Shown here: positions 41,934 through 50,320 of the stretch, piece after piece
Layout of the letters: the number at the start of each line of letters is the position of its first letter
How positions within the stretch are numbered: the stretch's first letter is position 1
Source: Alistipes sp.
GTDB lineage: Bacteria > Bacteroidota > Bacteroidia > Bacteroidales > Rikenellaceae
Direction of reading: 5' to 3'
Length of the DNA stretch: 64,000 bases
Assembly: GCA_017621455.1 (NCBI GenBank)
Contig: JAGATC010000020.1
Coordinates: 186,001 to 250,000 of the forward strand
Translations under genes and position numbers: made by a program
Notes under the pieces: model-generated
What the model was told of the DNA's origin: nothing
The model's database searches: none
What the model saw: the letters and a program-made list of their open reading frames with translations, nothing else

Positions 41934-43664
41934 CTATGCCTTAAATCTGTCAAGGAAGGTGATTAGCGAGGTGTCGCTGTCGGTTAATCCAAACTTCTGG
42001 CGCAGACGCGAACGTGCTACGTTAATGCTGCCAACACTCTGGTGCGTGATGTTTGCTATCTCCTTGGTTGATAGGTTCATGTGAATAAGTGTGCAGAGCT
42101 TACGTTCGTTCTTTGTGAGGTTGGGATACTCCTTCAGGAGGTTCTCGAAGAAGGTGTCGTTGTTACTTGCCAAGGTCTTCTCCACCTCTGCCCAGTTGTT
42201 ATTGGCGTTTGAGCCCTTTTGTAGGCGACGAACTATTTGTCGGAGCGTGGTGCGCATCTCGCGATTGTCGGACATGTTGACCGCTTGATTGATCTCCTCT
42301 GAGAGCTTATCCATGTTATTCTGCTCCTCGAACTGTTGCAGCTGCTGAATCTTGATAATCTCGTTTTTGTAGCGAAGCTCCTGCTCAGCTTTCGCACTAT
42401 TGAGTCGACTATTCTTGCGCTGCATGCGCCAAAGCAGGAGCGCGAGGATGGCGATGGCGGTGGCTAAGATTGTGATATAGGCATGTATCCTACCTAAGAG
42501 GCTCTTGTACTCCTGCTCCTGCTCCATCTCGCGTTGACGCTGCTGAAGGCGCTCTTCTGCCTGTTCTAACTCTAACTCATTTATTAACTTCGATAGTTCT
42601 GTTACGTTGGTGCTGTTATGCTGGCGCGTATATGTCTCGGCAAATGCCATAAGTGCTTCGTATGCCTCATGGTAGCGCCCCTGGTTGTAGTATATGTCTT
42701 GGAGAAGAAAGTAGGAGTGCACGTTTTTTGCATCGAAGTCCTCCTGTCCGAGAATCTCTATGGAGTGTTTCAAGTCGTTGATTGCCTGCATGGTGTTGCC
42801 TACGCTAAGATTGTAGAAGCCTGATGCTGAGTAGTAATACCCCTCCTCCTTGAAGTTGCTGATAAGGGGGTAGGCGCGTGTTAGGTACTCTTTGGCAACA
42901 TCCACCTTTTCGTTGCTAAGAGCCTGCATCGAGGCGTTGAGATAGATGTTTATGAGTAGGTCGTTGAAACCGTGCTCCATGGATATCTCTTCGGCACGTG
43001 CGGTAAGCTCTATTGCTTCGTCGTAGGTGATGGGGTAGTTGAAGCGATTGTTTAGTGCACGCACCGCCTGATGGGCTTGTTCGCGGCCATCGTATCTCTC
43101 GGTGATACGCAGATTGTACTCCATGGCTTTATCTACGTTGTTGTCGTAGAAGTAGGTCACTTGTTCTAATACGAGGTATGCCTCGCGCTCGGAGATGATG
43201 TCTTGCGTGATTAGTGCCTCTTCTAATGCTTTAGTGCTATAGCTGAAAGCATTATGATAGTCGCCTGTGCGCAGATATATGCGGCCTAAGAGCGCGTTTG
43301 TGCGCGTAAGGCACGCTTTGTCTCCTATTACCTCGTATATGTATGCGGAGTGTTTGCGGTATTCCAATGCGCGGGTGTAGCGGTGAAGTCGTGTCTCGGA
43401 ATACTCGGCCATAAAGTCGAAGACCATACCCACCTCGACGTTGGCTATGGTGGAGTCGATGTCGCTGGCTATACGATTAGCGTAGTAGTAGGCCGAATCG
43501 CGATTTGTGAAACGTAGTTGCTCGAAGTGTTCGAAGTCGGAGCGCTGCTGTTTTGAGCTAAACCCCTGTGCTTCGGCTATGTCGAGAGAGTTAAATGCAA
43601 TGACGATTATGCTTAGCAGTGTGTTGAAACTCCTGTAAGTGTTGTTAATATATATAAATTTCAT
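41934..43664 (-). CDS. TPR-type membrane regulator with LuxR-like helix-turn-helix
   Basis: 576 residues. A signal peptide or first helix (about 10-32), a long alpha-helical region of TPR-like repeats (about 40-340), a membrane helix (about 395-413), a coiled coil (about 415-455), then a C-terminal LuxR-type HTH (about 510-565: LTKNERKLCTLIHMNLSTKEIANI...SINVARSRLRQKFGL). The layout puts a TPR sensor outside the inner membrane and a DNA-binding domain inside, as in Bacteroidetes regulators of the same design. It is transcribed away from the three-lipoprotein operon at 43821-49348; the 156-base gap between them may hold shared operators. A minus-strand -7 box TACATTTG lies at 43702-43695. Confidence 0.85.
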   Translation of the reverse strand: MKFIYINNTYRSFNTLLSIIVIAFNSLDIAEAQGFSSKQQRSDFEHFEQLRFTNRDSAYYYANRIASDIDSTIANVEVGMVFDFMAEYSETRLHRYTRALEYRKHSAYIYEVIGDKACLTRTNALLGRIYLRTGDYHNAFSYSTKALEEALITQDIISEREAYLVLEQVTYFYDNNVDKAMEYNLRITERYDGREQAHQAVRALNNRFNYPITYDEAIELTARAEEISMEHGFNDLLINIYLNASMQALSNEKVDVAKEYLTRAYPLISNFKEEGYYYSASGFYNLSVGNTMQAINDLKHSIEILGQEDFDAKNVHSYFLLQDIYYNQGRYHEAYEALMAFAETYTRQHNSTNVTELSKLINELELEQAEERLQQRQREMEQEQEYKSLLGRIHAYITILATAIAILALLLWRMQRKNSRLNSAKAEQELRYKNEIIKIQQLQQFEEQNNMDKLSEEINQAVNMSDNREMRTTLRQIVRRLQKGSNANNNWAEVEKTLASNNDTFFENLLKEYPNLTKNERKLCTLIHMNLSTKEIANITHQSVGSINVARSRLRQKFGLTDSDTSLITFLDRFKA

Positions 43665-43769
43665 ATTATTAATGTGTTAAATAAAATTGTAATACAAATG
43701 TAATATAAATATTTCGATTTGTTACACTAAAATTATATATATTTTCGTGGATTTTTCTTGTGTTTGAAT

Positions 43770-43777
43770 TAGTTTTG
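43770..43777 (+). promoter_or_regulatory. Probable -7 box for the lipoprotein operon
   Basis: TAGTTTTG, 44 bases before the start at 43821. No TTG stands at the right distance, so a -33 element is weak or a regulator is needed, perhaps the divergent LuxR-type protein. Confidence 0.4.
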
Positions 43778-43820
43778 TGTAGCCTAAGTGCGAAAACCAA
43801 TAAAAGACTAAATAAGACCT

Positions 43821-45170
43821 ATGAAAAAAGCACTCCTCTATTTGATGACAATCGCAGCATTTATGGCTTGCGACAACACCGATGAGCCAGGAAAGAAGCC
43901 AGACCATAAGCCTGGTCCCGAAGATATGGCCATTAACATTCAGGTTGACCGAGAGCGATTAACTGCTTACCAAGTAGTATATAGTATATATCCTGACGAT
44001 AAGGATGCCTACTATTACTCGGATGTGATGTCTAAGGCTCGTTGGGAGAGTGCTGACATTAAGAGCATTAAGGCTGAGTTCGATGAGTCTCTACGTAACT
44101 TTGCCAATATGACGGGTGCAACCTACGAGGAGGTTCTTGAGCAGATGTTGTTTAAGGGCGACACCGTAGACTTTTTGAGCAATGCGGGCTATCGAGGTGA
44201 GACCGACTTTGTTATCTTCGCATTCTATTGGGATGGTGACGAGACGGAGTTTTCCTACACCGAGTTTACTACGCCTGCGCACGTCGACTCAAGCGAGAGT
44301 GTAACCCTCACGTTTGAGGCTGTTGATGCCTACTCAATGAGCGTAAAGTGCGAGCCAACAGAGGGTGTTACGGAGTATTACTACCACTTTGCTGAGACTA
44401 CTATGGTTGATACAATGCTTGGTCAGCTCGAGGATGAGAATGCCTATTTGTCGTATCAAGCTATGAATGTTGGTGTTAAGTACACTGGAACACAGACTGT
44501 AGAGCAGAAGGGCCTAAAACCCGAGACCGAGTATACTGCCATCGTGATGCTTATCGACGAGAATGGTAACCGCGCACAGGTGTCAGCTAAGTGTGCTACA
44601 CCAGCTGTTGAGCATAAGGAGCGAGTTGAATCTGAATTATTCGAGTCGCTTCTGGGCGAGTGGAGCGGTATTCAGACGGTGTGTGATGGCTATAGCGAAC
44701 CCGTGGAGTCGCAGTTTACGGTAACTATCTCGCAGAGTGTTGATGATTACGACTACGACTATCGTGCGAATAATCAGCTTGTTGCCTTGGTTGACGGCTG
44801 GAATAATATAGCTTACTACGGTATACAGGGCCTTGTGGATGAGGGTGTTGAGAATCCTGAGGAGAAGTTTGGCCCTAAGTGGGTGCTTGATATTGCCGAA
44901 GGTGATGTGGTGACCATCGACGGTCAGGCTCGCCACTCGGTGATAGGCTGGATGTTCTATGGCGACTGCTTTATGGTGAGCGCAAATAATTCATCGCAGT
45001 CTATAGATGTTACCACCACGCTCAATGTTGAGGTATCGGAGGATGGCAACACTCTTACAATCACATCACCCATGGCTGAGTGTTACCCATCGCTTGCCTA
45101 CAACTTTACGGGCTTTGGCTGGATGGCCAACTTCTATGGTATGTCAGATATAGTGCTTACGCGCAAATAA
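43821..45170 (+). CDS. Surface lipoprotein with FN3-like domains
   Basis: 449 residues. Lipobox FMAC, Cys17. Two fibronectin-III-like stretches follow (about 40-155 and 155-258; the second ends GLKPETEYTAIVMLIDENGNRAQV). The C-terminal part (about 275-449) begins LLGEWSGIQTV and may be a lipocalin-like beta barrel domain. No BACON domain is seen. First gene of a three-lipoprotein operon next to a divergent regulator. Function unknown. Confidence 0.8.
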   Translation: MKKALLYLMTIAAFMACDNTDEPGKKPDHKPGPEDMAINIQVDRERLTAYQVVYSIYPDDKDAYYYSDVMSKARWESADIKSIKAEFDESLRNFANMTGATYEEVLEQMLFKGDTVDFLSNAGYRGETDFVIFAFYWDGDETEFSYTEFTTPAHVDSSESVTLTFEAVDAYSMSVKCEPTEGVTEYYYHFAETTMVDTMLGQLEDENAYLSYQAMNVGVKYTGTQTVEQKGLKPETEYTAIVMLIDENGNRAQVSAKCATPAVEHKERVESELFESLLGEWSGIQTVCDGYSEPVESQFTVTISQSVDDYDYDYRANNQLVALVDGWNNIAYYGIQGLVDEGVENPEEKFGPKWVLDIAEGDVVTIDGQARHSVIGWMFYGDCFMVSANNSSQSIDVTTTLNVEVSEDGNTLTITSPMAECYPSLAYNFTGFGWMANFYGMSDIVLTRK

Positions 45171-45191
45171 TAAACTAAAACATATACGACT

Positions 45192-47420
45192 ATGAAAAAG
45201 TATGCATTTCTACTATTGTCGGCCCTTACTTTGGGTTTTGTGGGCTGCACCGATGAAACAAAGGAGGATGTAACATCAGAGGTTGCTCCTACCATTGCAC
45301 TTGAGAAGGGTATAGAGGACGTGAACGCTGTAAGCTTCACTCTTACAACAACTAACGCTACCGAGGCACGCTATATGGTGCTTGCCGACGGCGATGAGGC
45401 TCCCGCGCTTGATGTTATCATGGCTAAGGGCGTGGCAGTGGAGCTTAAGGATGGCGTGGCTGAGGTTACGGCTGAAGGTCTTGAGGCTGAGACAAGCTAC
45501 AAGATTGTGGCTGCGGCAAAGAATGTGACTAAGGTGGCAGGTTCTAATACTCTCTATGTGACCACAAATGCGCAAGCTGAGCTTCAGCTCGAGGTTGAGG
45601 TTGTGCAGGTAACGCACGAGTCGATGAACTTCCGTGTAAACTCTGCTAATGCCGAGAAGATTGCCTACCTCGTACTCTATGCGTCAAAAGAGACTCCCGA
45701 GGCATCCTATGTATTGCTCAATGGCGATGAGGTAGAGGTTGGCTCTAAGGAGTCGGTTGAGGTTACAGGTTTGGAGTGTTTGAAGGAGTATCAGTTGGTT
45801 GTTGTTGCCGAGGGTAATGGTCAGACTCTTATGGCTGAGCCCCAGATGTTTACCACTAAGGATGACCCACAGAACGTTATTGAGCATAATTACACCCGTG
45901 CACGCGGTACGAAGTATGGCTCAAGCTACTTTATGATGTTCTCTTACGAGGATGCTAACGAGGAGGATAACTTCGCATATAACGATAAGACCCTCTCGCT
46001 CGACATCTACGGCGACCCCGATAAGGATTACCTCCCAGCAGGTACTTACGAGGTTAAGGAGAGTACCGAGCCAGGTTGTGTTAGCGCATATCGTTACTCT
46101 ACTTATGGCTACGACAATGGCGTGCAGCTATCGAGTGGCCGCGTGATTGTATCTATTGACGACGAGACGAAGGCATACTCGTTCGATATAGACCTTATGC
46201 TTAAGGATGGTCGTCACCTGATTGCCACCTACACAGGTGATGTAGACAATATGCCCGTTATTGACACCATCACCGTAAATGCCACATTTACTGAGGCTTC
46301 TGCAACAAAAGTTGATGGCGTGAACTGGACATTGAATCTAAAGGATGATAAGGGTAACGCTGCAAAATTCGATATTGTAAATGCTTTCAAGGCAGATTAT
46401 ATCGTAAATAACTCTTACACTATTAGCACCTCGGCTGAGGAGTTCTCTACTCGTGCTGCGGAGGCTGGTCAGTTCGATGGCGAGACCTCGACATTCACCG
46501 TTGCTGGCGAGGATGGCGCTAAAAACTTCCTTACAGGTACGCTTCATGTCGATATCGACTGGGATAACCAGAAGTATATGCTCTCGTTCTACGGCACCTT
46601 GCCTGGCAACTATATCATCGAGGCTGAGTATGAGGGTGCTATCTCTGGTATCTCGCTTGCTCCACGCGAGGAGATTATCGAGGCCGTATTAGACACAGCA
46701 ACAGCTCGCTCGTTCGAGAATAATACCAACTGGTATATGACCTTCACACAGACGGTTGATGGCGAGGAGAAGTATCGCCTTGTGCTTGATGCCTTCTGCC
46801 CCGCATCGGAGTACTTGTTGGCAGGTCTCTACTCAACTATGGGCACAGAGGAGGGTCGTAGCCTTAATATTGACGGCACATCGTTGCGCGTAGCGGGCGA
46901 GGGTCAGTACTCACCATCGGAGGCGCGTGCTAATGTCAATATCGACATGTCGGCCAAGACATACTCGTTCGACATATCGTTTAAGGTTCAAGATGGTCGT
47001 ACCTTTAAGTTCTCTTACACAGGTAAGGTAGATGGAATGGAGATTACTCAGACCGAGGATGTCGGCGACAATATCAACTGGACCACGTTTAAGGCTAAGA
47101 ATTGGTATTCGGACAACTGGGAGTTCACAATTGCAGATGCTGATGGAAACTACACCCTTGCATTCGACATGCGCACTGGTGATAGCTCGTTGAACTATAT
47201 CCCATCGGGTACCTATACTCTTGGTACATCGGGCCAGTATATCGACTCATACTACAGCACCTTCAATGGCTCGAAGAGCGCATATAAGGCAGTGACACTA
47301 AAGTTAACCTACCATGAGGATACCAAGACCTACGATGTTGAGTTTGACGTGACGCTCATCGACGACCGTCAGCTTCAGGGTGCATACTCGGGAGTTGTGG
47401 AGGGTACCCCTAAGGAGTAG
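45192..47420 (+). CDS. Large lipoprotein with four tandem beta modules
   Basis: 742 residues. Lipobox FVGC, Cys19. Two FN3-like domains (about 35-115 and 120-222), then four tandem copies of the local module (about 235-360, 362-490, 495-612 and 615-740). Each has a Tyr- or Trp-rich opening strand (SSYFMMF, VNWTLNL, TNWYMTF, DNWEFTI), a central turn (YLPAGTYEV, NNSYTIS, LLAGLYST, IPSGTYTL) and a closing DGRHLIATYTG / DGRTFKFSYTG / DDRQLQGAYSG strand; the second ends less typically in YIIEAEYEG. The copies differ enough to suggest old duplications. It begins 21 bases after the previous gene. Function unknown; tandem surface modules suggest binding or spacing. Confidence 0.85.
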   Translation: MKKYAFLLLSALTLGFVGCTDETKEDVTSEVAPTIALEKGIEDVNAVSFTLTTTNATEARYMVLADGDEAPALDVIMAKGVAVELKDGVAEVTAEGLEAETSYKIVAAAKNVTKVAGSNTLYVTTNAQAELQLEVEVVQVTHESMNFRVNSANAEKIAYLVLYASKETPEASYVLLNGDEVEVGSKESVEVTGLECLKEYQLVVVAEGNGQTLMAEPQMFTTKDDPQNVIEHNYTRARGTKYGSSYFMMFSYEDANEEDNFAYNDKTLSLDIYGDPDKDYLPAGTYEVKESTEPGCVSAYRYSTYGYDNGVQLSSGRVIVSIDDETKAYSFDIDLMLKDGRHLIATYTGDVDNMPVIDTITVNATFTEASATKVDGVNWTLNLKDDKGNAAKFDIVNAFKADYIVNNSYTISTSAEEFSTRAAEAGQFDGETSTFTVAGEDGAKNFLTGTLHVDIDWDNQKYMLSFYGTLPGNYIIEAEYEGAISGISLAPREEIIEAVLDTATARSFENNTNWYMTFTQTVDGEEKYRLVLDAFCPASEYLLAGLYSTMGTEEGRSLNIDGTSLRVAGEGQYSPSEARANVNIDMSAKTYSFDISFKVQDGRTFKFSYTGKVDGMEITQTEDVGDNINWTTFKAKNWYSDNWEFTIADADGNYTLAFDMRTGDSSLNYIPSGTYTLGTSGQYIDSYYSTFNGSKSAYKAVTLKLTYHEDTKTYDVEFDVTLIDDRQLQGAYSGVVEGTPKE

Positions 47421-47455
47421 TAATCGCTGTGTAATCTATTGAACAATAGGTAAAT

Positions 47456-49348
47456 ATGAAAAATAGTTGGTTATTAATGTGTGCGGCTCTTGGTCTTACA
47501 CTCTTTACGGGGTGTAAGACGGATGAGCCCGTGGAGCCTCGACCTGATGCTCCTGAGCTGAAACTCGCTATGACCGAGGTTGAAGCTACGGCAGATGGAG
47601 GCCATTTTGAGGTCGCTTATGAGTTGCTTAACGCCGTGGATGGTGATGAGCTAAAGATAAACGTAGAGCACGATTGGGTGAATAACATCCAGGTTAATGA
47701 GGATACTATAGAGTTCGATGTGGCTACAAGCTATGATACTAAGGAGCGTAGCTGTCGTCTGGAGTTAATCTATCCTGGCGTCTATCCAAACCCAACAATC
47801 AAGGTTAAGCAGGCAGTTGGTAAGGAGCACTCCATAAAGTTGGAACTTATCTCGGCAGCTGCTACAACCATCACGATGAACGTCATCCCCCAGGATAAGG
47901 ATATGCCTTATGTCTTTATTCTCGGCAATGGCGAGTATATCAAGGAGAATGGCCTGATGTACAATGACGAGGCGTTGTGGGAGAGCGATATGGATGTGTT
48001 CCAGAGCTTTGCCGATGCCTTTGGTAGCGATATTTCGATGGCGGTAACCGCCTTTATGTATGAGGGTGACATCACACCCCACCAGTTTACGGGTGTAACA
48101 CCTGGTACAACCTATGTAGCCTACGCTTATGGCTTCGACCGCGAGACCATGACTCCCACAACCGAGATTTCACGCTTGGAGATAACGACAGCCACGGTCA
48201 ATGACTATACCCTCCACTTCGACTTCAATGTCGAGGTTGATGGCCCCAATGTCGATATTAGTATCACGCCCGAGGGCTACGACGGCTACTACTATTATGG
48301 CGTCTTCTGGAAGAGTGACATAGAGGGAGCTACGGCTGAGGAGCTTCGTGGCTTCTGCGAGGCTGACTGGGAGCAGTACAAGGGAGTATATACATCTTTC
48401 TTTGAAACCACAGAGGAGGGACTGCACTTTATCTTTAACGAGTTGGCCTACAGTGGCACTACGGAGCTATCTGTAGAGCTTGATGCTAACACCGAGTTTG
48501 TGTTGTGGGCATTCGGCATGGACGATGAGGCGCTATTGAACACTACGCCTGAGTTCTATGAGTTCACGACGGGTAATGTGGCAGCCTCAGAGAACGTGTT
48601 TACGCTATCGGTAGAGGAACTCTATCCTCGTAAGGCTACCGTGAGGGTGGAGACCACGAATGATGATACCTACATAGCAACACTTGTGTTAGCCGATCGC
48701 TTTGAGGGTAATACCGACCAGGAGATTATGGACTATGTTCTCACCAACTTTAAAGTCCAATATGCCTCGGGTACCATGAGCGATACGGCCACAGGCCTAA
48801 AACCTAATACTGAGTATGAGCTGCTTGTGTTTGGTGCCCAGGCGGGAGCTGCTACAACGGGTCTCCAGCGCATGAAGTTCACTACCGAGGGGATTGTATA
48901 TGCCGACCTCGACTTCTCGCTAACCATTGGTGACTACTATAGCGGTGCCGAGGTGGCTGCAATTGATCCCAACTATGCTGGCTACGAAGATATGATTCTT
49001 GTGCGCGTCACTGCGAATGTCGATGCGGAGGCTGTGAATGCCTATTTCAATGCCACTAACGCTCTCGACTTCCCATACTATGAGTATGAGCAGATTGTCG
49101 ACGGTCTTACGTCGGAGGGCCCATTGACGGAATTATCGTCGGTATACGCCTTTGAGTTCGATGAGCCATACGTATTCTTCGGCATGGCTGAGGATAAGGA
49201 TGGTAACTTCACCGAGGTGTGGGCATCGAAGGAGATGACCTTTACGAAGGAGGGCTGCTCACCTGCCGAGGAGTTTTTTACGCAGGCAACTACAATGGGC
49301 GTCCATAAGGCTGTTGCTGTAGAGTATGGCATGCTTAGCTTAGAGTAA
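47456..49348 (+). CDS. Large lipoprotein: BACON-like plus FN3-like domains
   Basis: 630 residues. Lipobox FTGC, Cys20. A BACON-like domain (about 35-120; HDWVNNIQVNEDTIEFDVA and closing TIKVKQAVG) is followed by about four FN3-like domains (about 128-248, 250-380, 385-485 and 490-620) with GVTPGTTYVAYAYG, DANTEFVLWAFG and GLKPNTEYELLVFG strands. It is the last gene of the three-lipoprotein operon, followed by the hairpin at 49370-49401. Function unknown. Confidence 0.83.
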   Translation: MKNSWLLMCAALGLTLFTGCKTDEPVEPRPDAPELKLAMTEVEATADGGHFEVAYELLNAVDGDELKINVEHDWVNNIQVNEDTIEFDVATSYDTKERSCRLELIYPGVYPNPTIKVKQAVGKEHSIKLELISAAATTITMNVIPQDKDMPYVFILGNGEYIKENGLMYNDEALWESDMDVFQSFADAFGSDISMAVTAFMYEGDITPHQFTGVTPGTTYVAYAYGFDRETMTPTTEISRLEITTATVNDYTLHFDFNVEVDGPNVDISITPEGYDGYYYYGVFWKSDIEGATAEELRGFCEADWEQYKGVYTSFFETTEEGLHFIFNELAYSGTTELSVELDANTEFVLWAFGMDDEALLNTTPEFYEFTTGNVAASENVFTLSVEELYPRKATVRVETTNDDTYIATLVLADRFEGNTDQEIMDYVLTNFKVQYASGTMSDTATGLKPNTEYELLVFGAQAGAATTGLQRMKFTTEGIVYADLDFSLTIGDYYSGAEVAAIDPNYAGYEDMILVRVTANVDAEAVNAYFNATNALDFPYYEYEQIVDGLTSEGPLTELSSVYAFEFDEPYVFFGMAEDKDGNFTEVWASKEMTFTKEGCSPAEEFFTQATTMGVHKAVAVEYGMLSLE

Positions 49349-49369
49349 CACCCATCCTTAAAGAGTATA

Positions 49370-49401
49370 AAATGAGCCACCGTAATTGCGGTGGCTCATT
49401 T
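49370..49401. terminator. Bidirectional terminator
   Basis: A 13-bp perfect stem (49370-49382 with 49389-49401) between two convergent genes. Confidence 0.8.
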
Positions 49402-49427
49402 CATTACATCTATATTAGTTGGGCGTC

Positions 49428-50282
49428 TTAGAAGCTAAAGCCCGTCTTAATAAGCGCGTAGTGGCGGTTGGTTGTGGGGTTGTAGGTGTAGCCCACGTTC
49501 ACGGGGATGGTAGCCGCGCCCACCTCAAACTCGCGAGTAATCATTAGGCTGAGGTTAGTTACGTTGAAGCCCTGGGGTATGTTGTCGAAATCGAGCTCGT
49601 AGCCACCATCTACCATCTTACGTGGTCCTGCACACCAGAAGGGGGCAGTCCATGGCGATGCACCAGCCGTAATCTCTATGTCGAACAAATCCTTAACAGG
49701 CTGCGTATAGGCAATCTCAAAGTATGAAGAGAAGGCACGACGCTTCTTCGAGCCATCCTCGTTGTAGAGCCAGTCGGCCGAATGGAGGAATGTTGTGCCC
49801 CAGTGCAGACGCAAGCGGTCGAAGAGAGTATAGTCGATGGTTGCTGTTAGGCTGTGGTTCTCGTCATCTAAGAAGTCGTTCTGCCAGAATGCCTTACCGT
49901 AGTCGCACCATACGTCATACACGGTGATAGATAGGTTTTCGTAGTCGAAACCAAGCGTCATATCGAGCTCCTGATAGGTGCTAATTGTCGAGTAGTTATA
50001 CCACAAGTCGACGTAGAAGGCTCCCAATCCGAGCGTTACGCTGGGCTGGATGGCGGGGTCAAACATATTGCCGTAGTACGACTGGTCGTAGCCACGCCAC
50101 AGGTAGTTTGACGCAAGGTTGGCACCTGCGCTCCACCAGAAGAGCGACTCATCATCGTCGTCGTCATCCTCGGCGCTAAGCGCGATGGGCTGTGGGGTAG
50201 CTGTCTCGGTTGCGGGGGCACTGGCCATTGCAGTAGAGGCAATCGAGATAGAGGCAAGGAAGAGAATAAACTTTCTTGTCAT
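49428..50282 (-). CDS. Putative outer-membrane porin (TorF-like)
   Basis: 284 residues with a signal peptide (MTRKFILFLASISIASTAMA-SA). A short acidic run of Asp follows at about 38-42. The mature part opens with SAGANLASNYLWRGYDQSY, the start typical of the TorF-type putative porins, and continues with strands such as VTLGLGAFYVDLWYNYST; it ends YALIKTGFSF with the aromatic terminal residue of a barrel. It lies just after potD in the same direction, so import of the polyamine substrate through this protein is possible but not shown. Confidence 0.75.
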   Translation of the reverse strand: MTRKFILFLASISIASTAMASAPATETATPQPIALSAEDDDDDDESLFWWSAGANLASNYLWRGYDQSYYGNMFDPAIQPSVTLGLGAFYVDLWYNYSTISTYQELDMTLGFDYENLSITVYDVWCDYGKAFWQNDFLDDENHSLTATIDYTLFDRLRLHWGTTFLHSADWLYNEDGSKKRRAFSSYFEIAYTQPVKDLFDIEITAGASPWTAPFWCAGPRKMVDGGYELDFDNIPQGFNVTNLSLMITREFEVGAATIPVNVGYTYNPTTNRHYALIKTGFSF

Positions 50283-50320
50283 TTTTAAGTTTTAAGTATT
50301 AAGTAGTTATAACAAAAGGT

